Shown here piece after piece: positions 1-6,930 of a stretch of 9,129 bases of DNA. The DNA is from CADCWN01 sp039810045 (GTDB taxonomy: Bacteria; Chloroflexota; Chloroflexia; Thermomicrobiales; CADCWN01), in NCBI GenBank assembly GCA_039810045.1, contig JBDHWF010000145.1, forward strand, positions 1 through 9,129. Reading direction: 5' to 3'. The notes under the pieces are model-generated. The model did not search any database, was not told where the DNA came from, and saw nothing but the letters and a program-made list of their open reading frames with translations. The position numbers were made by a program, and so were the translations under genes. Every line of letters begins with the position of its first letter. Position 1 is the stretch's first letter.

Positions 1-2331
1 ACGCGACTTGCTGAGGAGTTTGTGCAGTGGGCAAGTAGCGAAGGGAGTGCATTCGCCGCGGCACGGGCGTATGCTGCCGAGGGTAGTCTGGCCTTCAGTC
101 CGGTGATCACATGGCTCCGCTCTCCGCTCGTTGCGGCACGGCTCGACCACCTGCCCGAAGTGTGGTTACGCTATGTTGCGCGACTGGTACCAGAGATCTT
201 GATTACGTACCCGACCTTGCCCGATCCGGGCCCCTTGACCGGTTCTGCCGAGCGTGAACGCCTGTTTGCCGCACTCGCGCACACCCTGCTCTTGCCTTCG
301 GGGGCGACAGCGCCTAGACCACTGATACTGATTCTCGACGATCTCCAGTGGTGCGACCGGGATACCCTGGAATGGCTGCGCTACCTGCTCCGCCCTGAGC
401 GTAACGCGCATCTCCTGTTGATCGGCACGCTGCGCAGCGACGAACGGTTCGACAACCCTCATCTGCTGCCGTTGCTGACAGCGCTCGCCCGCGATGGCCA
501 ACTTGTTGAGATTGCGCTTGAACGGCTTAGCCGCGCGGAGACCGCAGCCCTCGTCACGCAACTGGCCCATGCCGACCCTGATCCCGCCACCCTCGAGCTT
601 ATCGTTCAGGAGACGCAGGGGAATCCGCTATTTGTGGTGGAGTTCCTGCGCCCGGCTGTGGACACAGCTGGAGCGTCGACGATCCAGGCGCTCATCGCGG
701 CGCGGCTGGCCCGGCTCTCACCACGGGCGCGCGAAGTAGCCGATGTTGCTGCTGCGATTGGCCGTGCCTGTTCCTATGCCGTATTAGTGCATGCCACTGG
801 CAACGAGGAGGAACTTGTTAAGGCGCTGGATGAGTTGTGCGAGCGCCGCATCTTCGAAGAGCAGGGCGGAGATTCCTATCGGTTTGGTCATGACAAACTG
901 CGCGAGGTCGCCTATAGCGAGCTACGCGCTGCCCGTCGCCGCTTCATCCATCGGCGTATCGCAGCGGCGCTGACGCTTGTAGGGGCAGACGACCTCGACG
1001 TTGTGAGTGGCGAGATCGGTGCCCATTACGAGCGTGCCGGAATGCCGGAGCAGGCCATTCCCTGGTATCGCCGTGCCGGAGAAATCGCCCAGCAACTTTC
1101 GGCAACCCACGAGGCGATCCGGCTGGTACGCCATGCTCTCGACCTCCTGCGCGCACTGCCCACGACCACCCAGCGGCTCGAGTACGAACGTGACCTGCTG
1201 CTGGTGCTTGGGCCACTGCTTGTCGTCACCCAGGGATATACAGATCAACTCGTCGCGGCGACCTACACCCGGGCACACGACATTAGCCGAGAACTGCAGG
1301 ACGGGGAGGGATCATTCGCGTCGCTCTGGGGCCTCTGGTTCTATTACAGTGCGCACGGCGCGCTGCCGGAGGCGCGGAGCCTCACCGAACAGTTGTTGGT
1401 AATCGGGACGCCCGATGGTGATCCGCAAGCGTTCTTGCAGGCGCGCCATGCCGCCTGGAGTATGGCGATCTTCCAGGGCGATCTGAACCAGACGCGGCGG
1501 TACATCGCCGAAGGGCTCGCTGGGTACGACCCCGAGCGTGATCACGCCCAATCGCTGCGATATGGTGGACACGATCCGGCGATCTGCGGTATTGGGCACG
1601 ACGCCAATGCCCTCTGGCTGACGGGATATCCAAGCGCTGCGTTCGCGCGTCTCGAGGAACTCCTGGCGCTGGCCGAGCGGCTCAATCATCCCCCCAGCCT
1701 CGCACAGGCTCTCGAATCGGCGATGCGGGTATCCCACTTCCACCGCGATATGCCGCGGGTTCTGGAATTTGCGAACAAGCTCTTGGCGTTGCCCCACGAT
1801 GCGACATCCCCCTGGCAGCGTCCGCCGCTGATCCTGCAAGGATGGTCGCTGGTGATCCAGGGTAGGGGCGCCGAAGGAATCGCCCAGATGGAACGTGTCT
1901 TGGCGGCACTTCGGGCGGCGGGGATGCTCGAAGCCTGGGCGTACTACCAGTCGATTCTCGCGGAAGGGTATTTGCTGGTTGGCCGCGCTGCGGATGCGCT
2001 ACAGATCCTCGGTGATGCGCTCGCGGTCGCAACATCGACGGCGTGGTGGCTTCCGGAGTTATATCGCCTGCACGGTGAGAGCCTCCTCAGTCTCTCGACA
2101 CCCCAGCGCGACGAGGCAACGGCCTCGTTCCAGCAGGCTATCGAGATTGCGCGAAGCCAGGGGGCGCAATCACTTGAACTTCGCGCCGCGGTGAGCCTGT
2201 ACCGTCTTGCCAGGGGTACTGACCACGAGGGCAACGAGCGTCAGGCCCTGGAGCGACTGCTGAGGTGGTTTGGCGACGAACAAACCTCGCCCGATCTTCT
2301 TGAAGCCAGGGAGTTGTTAGCGCGGCGGTAG
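1..2331 (+). CDS. AAA_16-type ATPase with TPR-like helical repeats, N-terminally cut by window edge
   Basis: The frame is open from base 1 (TRLAEEF...) to a TAG at 2329-2331, giving 776 visible residues. The GTG at 22 is not a credible start, because the first codons match what follows the Walker A lysine (GKTRLAEE) in this family, so the P-loop lies just off the window. Counting from that GTG, Walker B is LILILDDLQW at residues 101-110, with the two acidic residues for Mg2+ and hydrolysis. A sensor-like strand (LLLIGTLRSDE) follows at about 131-141. From about residue 325 the protein is helical with TPR-like repeats (for example GAHYERAGMPEQAIPWYRR). It ends without a LuxR-type HTH. Such STAND-like ATPases usually carry an N-terminal effector (BTAD/SARP DNA-binding, adenylate cyclase or kinase domain), so a signalling or transcription-regulator role is inferred; the effector is not visible. 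The gene looks more GC-rich than the convergent operon and is probably functionally unrelated to it. Confidence 0.85.
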   Translation, partial: TRLAEEFVQWASSEGSAFAAARAYAAEGSLAFSPVITWLRSPLVAARLDHLPEVWLRYVARLVPEILITYPTLPDPGPLTGSAERERLFAALAHTLLLPSGATAPRPLILILDDLQWCDRDTLEWLRYLLRPERNAHLLLIGTLRSDERFDNPHLLPLLTALARDGQLVEIALERLSRAETAALVTQLAHADPDPATLELIVQETQGNPLFVVEFLRPAVDTAGASTIQALIAARLARLSPRAREVADVAAAIGRACSYAVLVHATGNEEELVKALDELCERRIFEEQGGDSYRFGHDKLREVAYSELRAARRRFIHRRIAAALTLVGADDLDVVSGEIGAHYERAGMPEQAIPWYRRAGEIAQQLSATHEAIRLVRHALDLLRALPTTTQRLEYERDLLLVLGPLLVVTQGYTDQLVAATYTRAHDISRELQDGEGSFASLWGLWFYYSAHGALPEARSLTEQLLVIGTPDGDPQAFLQARHAAWSMAIFQGDLNQTRRYIAEGLAGYDPERDHAQSLRYGGHDPAICGIGHDANALWLTGYPSAAFARLEELLALAERLNHPPSLAQALESAMRVSHFHRDMPRVLEFANKLLALPHDATSPWQRPPLILQGWSLVIQGRGAEGIAQMERVLAALRAAGMLEAWAYYQSILAEGYLLVGRAADALQILGDALAVATSTAWWLPELYRLHGESLLSLSTPQRDEATASFQQAIEIARSQGAQSLELRAAVSLYRLARGTDHEGNERQALERLLRWFGDEQTSPDLLEARELLARR

Positions 2332-2350
2332 GTGTTCAGCGGATAATAAC

Positions 2351-2368
2351 GGGTAGTTGGTTGGGCAG
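2351..2368. repeat. Collapsed partial copy of the adjacent palindrome
   Basis: This 18-nt block begins with GGGTAG, as in the left arm of the palindrome (2390-2395), and ends with TGGGCAG, as in the right arm (2416-2422). It looks like a palindrome copy that lost its centre. Bases 2360-2368 (GTTGGGCAG) are exactly complementary to 2396-2404, so in RNA it could form a 9-bp stem that excludes the main hairpin. Whether this is a decayed repeat or a functional alternative fold cannot be told from one locus. Confidence 0.4.
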
Positions 2369-2387
2369 TGATCGCTGTATTGCATAA

Positions 2388-2430
2388 TAGGGTAGCTGCC
2401 CAACATTATGGATGCTGGGCAGCTACCCTA
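2388..2430. terminator. Perfect 15-bp inverted repeat, probable bidirectional terminator
   Basis: The left arm at 2388-2402 (TAGGGTAGCTGCCCA) is exactly complementary to the right arm at 2416-2430, with a 13-nt loop. Past one A-C mismatch, three more pairs (2404-2406 with 2412-2414) can form, closing on a 5-nt loop. It lies 57 nt past the AAA gene stop and 38 nt past the sulfatase A stop, the expected place for a shared terminator of convergent transcripts. Neither side has a clear T-run after the stem, so it is not a textbook intrinsic terminator. It could instead be a dispersed palindromic (REP-like) element or a 3'-end RNA-protecting hairpin. Confidence 0.65.
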
Positions 2431-2467
2431 ACCGAGATCAGTGCAGCAACGCCTGAATAGTATTAAG

Positions 2468-3973
2468 TTACTGACTGTCGGCGCTATCCTGCTGGCTGGC
2501 TCGTTCACGCGCCGCTACGGGGGCTGGATCAAACTCAACTGGGGCTGGCGTGTAGGGAATCTTTACGCCACCAGCGAGGACGACTGCTGGCCCACCCGCG
2601 GCGTCAATCCGCTGGCGCTGGTCTGCCTTCGCCGCTCGATCCACTGCCTCAGGATCACAGATGGTCAGCAATTGTTGATGGAGGCGTTTGAGGATCGGCG
2701 CACTTGCCGGATCACCCGCCAGGTCATGGTTTTCTTGCGGATCGTTGATGAGATCGAATAGCTGTGGTGGGTTGCCGCTGGCATAGTACACATATTTGTA
2801 GCGCTGATCGCGGAGCATATAGAAGCCAACGGTCGAGAAGATGGCGTGATACTCGCTGAAGACTATTCGGTCGCGATCTGGCGCATTGGCGAGCGTCCAG
2901 AGTGATTCACCGGGTAGGTCGGCATCCTCTGATTGCAGACTGGCACCAACCCCTTCAACGATAGTGGGAAAACTATCAAGCAGGGTCGCATTGGTGCGGA
3001 CCACCTTCCCGCTTGGCACGTCAGGGCCAGCGACGATCAGGGGTACTGCTGCGCAGCCATCATACATCGAGCTTTTCCACCAGAGGCCATGAGCGCCGAG
3101 TTGCTCGCCATGATCACTGGTGTAAATGATGCGGGTTGAATCAGCCAGACCTGCTGTGGTCAGCGCGTCCAGCACGACGCCAATCTGTTCATCCAGGAAG
3201 GTAACCAGGCCATAGTACGCCGCCATCGCATTACGGATCGCCAGTTCGTCGACTGGCTGATCCAGCGCCTGCAATTGGCGACAGCGTTCAAGGATCGGGT
3301 GGCGTGGCCATTCCTGCTGTTGCCACTGTGGCGGCAGCGTGAAGGCATCGAGTGGATAGCGGCGGAAATATTCCTCTGGCACAACCAGCGGGAAATGTGG
3401 ACTGACAAACGAGACAAAGAGACACCAGGGCTGTTCTTGTGCGCTTGCTTCTTCATGCAGCCAACGGACACTCGTCTCGGCGATAGCCCGATCATAGCGG
3501 ATATACTCCGATTCACCCGCTCGGGCATCAAAGATCTGTTGACGACTCTGTGGGCGTACTGGCATCGCTTCTCGTAACAGCCCATACAAGTCGCCCTCCC
3601 CATCCAGGACGTGCATCGGGAGGCGCTCATCCGGGAACCCATTGTCATCAGCGGCGGAGCGGTAATGCAGTTTCCCCACGGTTGTGACCTGATGCCCCTG
3701 GGTGATCAGGCGATGCCCCCAACTCGGCGCTTCACTGCCAGTATAAGGCGAGGCATTGTCCCAGGACCCAATCTGAAAGCCATAGCGCCCGGTGGCAAAA
3801 CTGGCGCGGGAAGGGACACAAATCGGGGTAGAGCAGTAGGCCTGAGCGAAGCGTGTACCTCGTTGCGCCAGGGCATCGAGATTTGGGGTTTGCACGATTG
3901 GGTCACCATAGCACCCCGTAATCTGGGGGTTGTGCTGATCGGACATAATGTATAGAAGGTTCATTGGCTGCAT
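2468..3973 (-). CDS. Type I (formylglycine-dependent) sulfatase, complete (sulfatase A)
   Basis: This 501-residue protein belongs to the alkaline phosphatase/sulfatase superfamily and should hydrolyse a sulfate ester to alcohol plus sulfate. Seen directly: N-terminal metal ligands at D12-Q13 (MSDQHNP); the signature C52-V-P-S-R56 followed by TGR, where C52 would be oxidised to formylglycine; GKLH with K100 and H103; H193 in SPHFP; the metal-binding SDHGE with D287-H288; and K300. The layout and the tail resemble choline-sulfatase/arylsulfatase-like COG3119 enzymes, but substrate specificity cannot be assigned. There is no signal peptide or membrane segment, so it should act in the cytoplasm. 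The ATG at 3973 is preceded by an AGAGGAG ribosome site with 7-nt spacing; a second ATG three codons in is a less likely start. It is the last gene of the operon, 59 bp after the ABC ATPase, and about half identical by eye to sulfatase B. Confidence 0.93.
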   Translation of the reverse strand: MQPMNLLYIMSDQHNPQITGCYGDPIVQTPNLDALAQRGTRFAQAYCSTPICVPSRASFATGRYGFQIGSWDNASPYTGSEAPSWGHRLITQGHQVTTVGKLHYRSAADDNGFPDERLPMHVLDGEGDLYGLLREAMPVRPQSRQQIFDARAGESEYIRYDRAIAETSVRWLHEEASAQEQPWCLFVSFVSPHFPLVVPEEYFRRYPLDAFTLPPQWQQQEWPRHPILERCRQLQALDQPVDELAIRNAMAAYYGLVTFLDEQIGVVLDALTTAGLADSTRIIYTSDHGEQLGAHGLWWKSSMYDGCAAVPLIVAGPDVPSGKVVRTNATLLDSFPTIVEGVGASLQSEDADLPGESLWTLANAPDRDRIVFSEYHAIFSTVGFYMLRDQRYKYVYYASGNPPQLFDLINDPQENHDLAGDPASAPILKRLHQQLLTICDPEAVDRAAKADQRQRIDAAGGPAVVLAGGVKIPYTPAPVEFDPAPVAARERASQQDSADSQ

Positions 3974-3980
3974 ACACGCA

Positions 3981-3987
3981 CTCCTCT
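3981..3987 (-). promoter_or_regulatory. Ribosome binding site of sulfatase A
   Basis: On the minus strand the sequence reads AGAGGAG, 7 nt before the ATG at 3973-3971. This supports the first methionine (MQPMN) rather than the fourth-codon methionine, which would have a poorer spacing. The 59-bp gap it lies in shows no obvious promoter or terminator hairpin. Confidence 0.7.
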
Positions 3988-4032
3988 AGGTGATTTTGCG
4001 CTACTGACGCAGTAAATCGGTTCAATCCAGCC

Positions 4033-5136
4033 TCAGGCGGCAAGCACTGGTTCTGGCGGTTCTTGCATCGCCACACAGGCGGCCACTGGAATATCAAGAT
4101 ACACTGCCGTATCGTGCGGGAAGACCTGCGTCCAGTCGCTCTGGACACGGATGCGTAGATCATCGACGGCAATCTGATAATCCATCAAATTACCGATGAA
4201 TGTCGCTTCGGTAATGACGCCCTGCAAGCGGTTTTCCCCGGCAGTTGGGGCGGTTGTTGATAGCTGGATCGCCTCAGGCCGGATCACCAGAGTCACCTGA
4301 CTTTCTGGGGTGAGATTTCCCGCCCGGGAGACAGCAGTGAGCACGGTGCCGTTCGCCAGACGCACCCGCACTGTTGCTGGCCCAGTTTCAATGACCTGCC
4401 CAGGTAGCATATTCACGGTACCCATAAAGTCGGCGACGAAGAGATTTGCGGGTTGTTCATAAATTTCCCGCGGGGTGCCAACCTGTTGCAGGACGCCACG
4501 TGAGAGAAGCACGATCCGATCAGAAAGGGCCATTGCTTCATCCTGATCATGTGTCACGTAAATGAATGTGATCCCTGTGCGCCGTTGCAGCTCTTTCAGT
4601 TCCACCCGCATCCGATCCCGTAACTTGGCATCAAGATTCGACAATGGTTCATCCAGCAACAAAATCTCTGGTTCGACAACCAGCGAGCGAGCGAGCGCCA
4701 CCCGTTGTTGCTGCCCACCCGAAAGTTGGCCAGGGAAGCGCCGATCAAGCCCCGACAGCCCTACCAGGCGCAGCGCTTCTTGTACCCGATCAGCGATTTC
4801 CGTCCGATTCACCCGCGCCAGTTTCAGCCCAAACGCTACATTTTCGAAGACCGATAGATGCGGCCAGATCGCATAGTTCTGAAAAACCATTCCCATTCGC
4901 CGCCGCTCTGGTGGGACGACCGTTTGTGGAGAGGAGAGTAAACGGTCATCCACCCGCACCTCGCCCTGATCTGGCTGGAGGAATCCGGCCAGGATCCGCA
5001 AGGTCGTGGTCTTGCCGCAGCCACTCGGCCCAAGCAAGGTGACAAACTCCCGATCTTTGACGACTAGATTCAGCCCTTTGAGTACCGCCTGGTTGCCGAG
5101 TTGCTTACTCAGATCATGAATGGTTATCTGTGCCAT
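4033..5136 (-). CDS. ABC importer ATP-binding subunit, FbpC/PotA/MalK-like
   Basis: This 367-residue cytoplasmic ATPase would power the importer encoded just upstream. Motifs in order: Walker A GPSGCGKT (36-43), Q-loop Q86, signature LSGGQ (138-142), Walker B ILLLDEP (158-164) with catalytic E163, D-loop SNLDA (166-170) and H-loop H196. From about residue 235 a C-terminal TOBE/OB-type domain follows, as in the iron, polyamine and sugar importer ATPases. The length is normal for that group. One oddity: position 13, which aligns without gaps to the adenine-stacking W13 of MalK, is a leucine. The ATG at 5136 follows the permease stop by 15 bp and has GAGAGG at a 6-nt spacing. An exporter role is unlikely given the adjacent binding protein. 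The substrate class (iron, phosphonate or other) cannot be read from this subunit. Confidence 0.95.
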   Translation of the reverse strand: MAQITIHDLSKQLGNQAVLKGLNLVVKDREFVTLLGPSGCGKTTTLRILAGFLQPDQGEVRVDDRLLSSPQTVVPPERRRMGMVFQNYAIWPHLSVFENVAFGLKLARVNRTEIADRVQEALRLVGLSGLDRRFPGQLSGGQQQRVALARSLVVEPEILLLDEPLSNLDAKLRDRMRVELKELQRRTGITFIYVTHDQDEAMALSDRIVLLSRGVLQQVGTPREIYEQPANLFVADFMGTVNMLPGQVIETGPATVRVRLANGTVLTAVSRAGNLTPESQVTLVIRPEAIQLSTTAPTAGENRLQGVITEATFIGNLMDYQIAVDDLRIRVQSDWTQVFPHDTAVYLDIPVAACVAMQEPPEPVLAA

Positions 5137-5142
5137 CTCCCA

Positions 5143-5148
5143 CCTCTC
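5143..5148 (-). promoter_or_regulatory. Ribosome binding site of the ABC ATPase
   Basis: The minus strand reads GAGAGG followed by TGGGAG and the ATG at 5136. The site fills most of the 15-bp gap after the permease stop, indicating translation closely linked to the permease on one mRNA. Confidence 0.6.
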
Positions 5149-5151
5149 TTT

Positions 5152-6900
5152 TCAGGTAACCTGAATCTGGTCTGTGATCTGCGACCCTCGTCGCGTGGTC
5201 AACCATTGCAGCAGGAGGCTGGTGACCAGGATAACGGTGATCGTAAAGACTGCCAGCGCTGCCACAACCTCAAGTTGGCCCAGATCATTGAGCCGGAAAA
5301 GTGCCACTGAGATGGTCTCTGAACCATTCGCATACAGGAGGATTGTGGCGCTGAGTTCCCCCAGTGAAGGAATAAAAATCAGCAACCAGGCCACCACCAG
5401 ACTGGACCGAATGAGCGGAGCGAGGATCAACCGAATCGACTGTAGCCAGGAAGCATTGGTGATACGGGCTGCCTCCTCCAGGCTCGGATCGATCTGCCGT
5501 AGGGCACCGCTAGCACTGCGGACGGCGAGTGGAATATGGCGCGCGATATAGGCCACCAGAAGAATCCAGATCGTGCCGTAGAGTTGGATCGGTGGGCGGA
5601 TGAACGCCTGAATTAACCCCACGGCCATGACGGTGCCAGGGAGACCAAGCGGGAGGATGGCAAGATAGTCACAGACACGCCGTCCACGCAGGTTGGTGCG
5701 CTGATCGATGTACGCGATTAAGAGCCCCAGGATTGTGCCGAGGGTCGCTGCCCCGATGGCAAGCTTAAAGCTGTTCAGGATCGCCCGGGTCGATATCTGA
5801 TTGCTGATTAGCGCGGCGTGAAAGTTGGTGATGGTGAAGTTATCAGGAGTGAGCGGGCTGGTCCAGACTTTCGAGAATGCCGCTAGCAGGAGGACCATGA
5901 GGGGAGCGATCGCGGCGAGTATAACGACCAGGGCGCAGAAGAGAAATAATGGCCACTTCCAGCGACCTAACGGAACCACTCTGGTCCGTATTCCCCGCCC
6001 ACTGACCGTAATAAACGACTGCCGCTCCAGGTAGTTACGCTGGATCGTCAGCCCGATTACTGTCAGGAGTACGAGGATCAGCGATAATGCCGAGGCGTCC
6101 GCATAGCGGGGTGGATAACTGCCCAACACACTGTAAATACGGGTTGGCAGGAAACTGATCTGTGCGGGCGAGCCGAGGAGTGCCTGCGGGCCGAACAAGG
6201 CGAGCGAATCAACGCCAGCCAGGAGGGCACCGCCCGTCACCGCTGGGGCGACCAGCGGTAAGGTAATACGGCGCATAATTGTTGCGCGGCTTGCCCCCAA
6301 CACCTGCGCTGATTCCTCCAGGGGCGCATCAAGTGATTGTAGCGCGCTGTGCGTGAGAAGATAGGTGAAGGCGAAGACGTGCAACGCGATGACCAGGATG
6401 ACCCCACCCATACTGAAGATATTCAGCGGACCTTCTGAGAAGCCGAATATCCAGCGCAGTAATCGGTTGAAGTGTCCAGCATTCGGCCCGAGCAGGATAA
6501 TCCAGGCCAGCGCAGTCAGATAGGGCGGTAAGATAAATGCCAGGGCTACCAGCGCATGAATCACCCGCCGCAGCGGCATATCGGTGCGGGCGGTTGCCCA
6601 GGCCAGCGGTACCCCAAGCAAGACACTCAGTAGACTGGTGCCAACCGCCAGGATGAGCGAGTTCTTCAGTGGTGTCAGGTTGCGAGTTTCGGTAAAGACC
6701 CGTAACAGGGGAGCGGCGGTAAACGTTTTTGGCAGACCAAGCGCACCGAGTAACAGCCAGATGAGCGGATATCCGACAATGCCCAGTAGGAAAAGAACCG
6801 CCCCACCGAGAACCAGATTGGGAATCGCCTGCTCAATTGAGAACTTCCGCCGTGATTCGTCGGCAATTTGTGGCTGGTTGAAGGGTGTCTCAGCCCGCAT
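5152..6900 (-). CDS. Fused double-domain ABC permease, FbpB/AfuB-like
   Basis: This 582-residue inner-membrane protein contains two consecutive permease (MetI-type) domains, so one chain can provide both halves of the channel. Hydrophobic segments start near residue 28, and a second set starts near residue 315 after a basic linker (about 288-314). Each half carries the cytoplasmic EAA loop that docks on the ATPase: EESAQVLGAS...ITLP at about 195-215 and EEAARITNAS...ILAP at about 475-495. The GELSATILL segment (514-522) of the second half resembles the ferric-iron/2-aminoethylphosphonate permease family. In the second EAA loop the usual glycine is asparagine (N482) and the terminal LP is AP. 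The length is slightly above that of typical FbpB proteins. The ATG at 6900 has GAGAGG 7 nt upstream. It follows the binding-protein gene by 30 bp and is the only permease gene in the operon. Confidence 0.94.
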   Translation of the reverse strand: MRAETPFNQPQIADESRRKFSIEQAIPNLVLGGAVLFLLGIVGYPLIWLLLGALGLPKTFTAAPLLRVFTETRNLTPLKNSLILAVGTSLLSVLLGVPLAWATARTDMPLRRVIHALVALAFILPPYLTALAWIILLGPNAGHFNRLLRWIFGFSEGPLNIFSMGGVILVIALHVFAFTYLLTHSALQSLDAPLEESAQVLGASRATIMRRITLPLVAPAVTGGALLAGVDSLALFGPQALLGSPAQISFLPTRIYSVLGSYPPRYADASALSLILVLLTVIGLTIQRNYLERQSFITVSGRGIRTRVVPLGRWKWPLFLFCALVVILAAIAPLMVLLLAAFSKVWTSPLTPDNFTITNFHAALISNQISTRAILNSFKLAIGAATLGTILGLLIAYIDQRTNLRGRRVCDYLAILPLGLPGTVMAVGLIQAFIRPPIQLYGTIWILLVAYIARHIPLAVRSASGALRQIDPSLEEAARITNASWLQSIRLILAPLIRSSLVVAWLLIFIPSLGELSATILLYANGSETISVALFRLNDLGQLEVVAALAVFTITVILVTSLLLQWLTTRRGSQITDQIQVT

Positions 6901-6907
6901 AACTCTT

Positions 6908-6913
6908 CCTCTC
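6908..6913 (-). promoter_or_regulatory. Ribosome binding site of the permease
   Basis: The minus strand reads GAGAGG then AAGAGTT before the ATG at 6900. The motif and spacing support this start, whose N-terminal segment (about 27 residues) is polar and cytoplasmic before the first membrane helix. Confidence 0.6.
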
Positions 6914-6930
6914 GCTGATGCTGATCAGGA

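Larger units (their letters stand above)
2332..2467. other. Intergenic gap between convergent genes
   Basis: This 136-bp stretch separates the stop of the AAA ATPase gene from the stop of sulfatase A. No convincing coding frame lies in it. Its only structure is a strong palindrome at 2388-2430 and a shorter related block at 2351-2368. Two genes end here head-to-head, so the gap most likely serves transcription termination from both sides. Confidence 0.8.

Noticed and set aside
1312..1839. 175-residue minus-strand open frame inside the AAA gene, and similar long frames opposite other genes
   Set aside because: They overlap a gene with clear conserved motifs and show no recognisable domain; they are by-products of GC-rich codon usage.
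22..2331. GTG at 22 as the true start of the AAA ATPase
   Set aside because: The frame is open to base 1 and the preceding codons continue the conserved sequence after Walker A, so this GTG is an internal valine.
2441..2761. 106-residue plus-strand frame over the end of sulfatase A
   Set aside because: It is antisense to the conserved sulfatase C-terminus, with no family resemblance.
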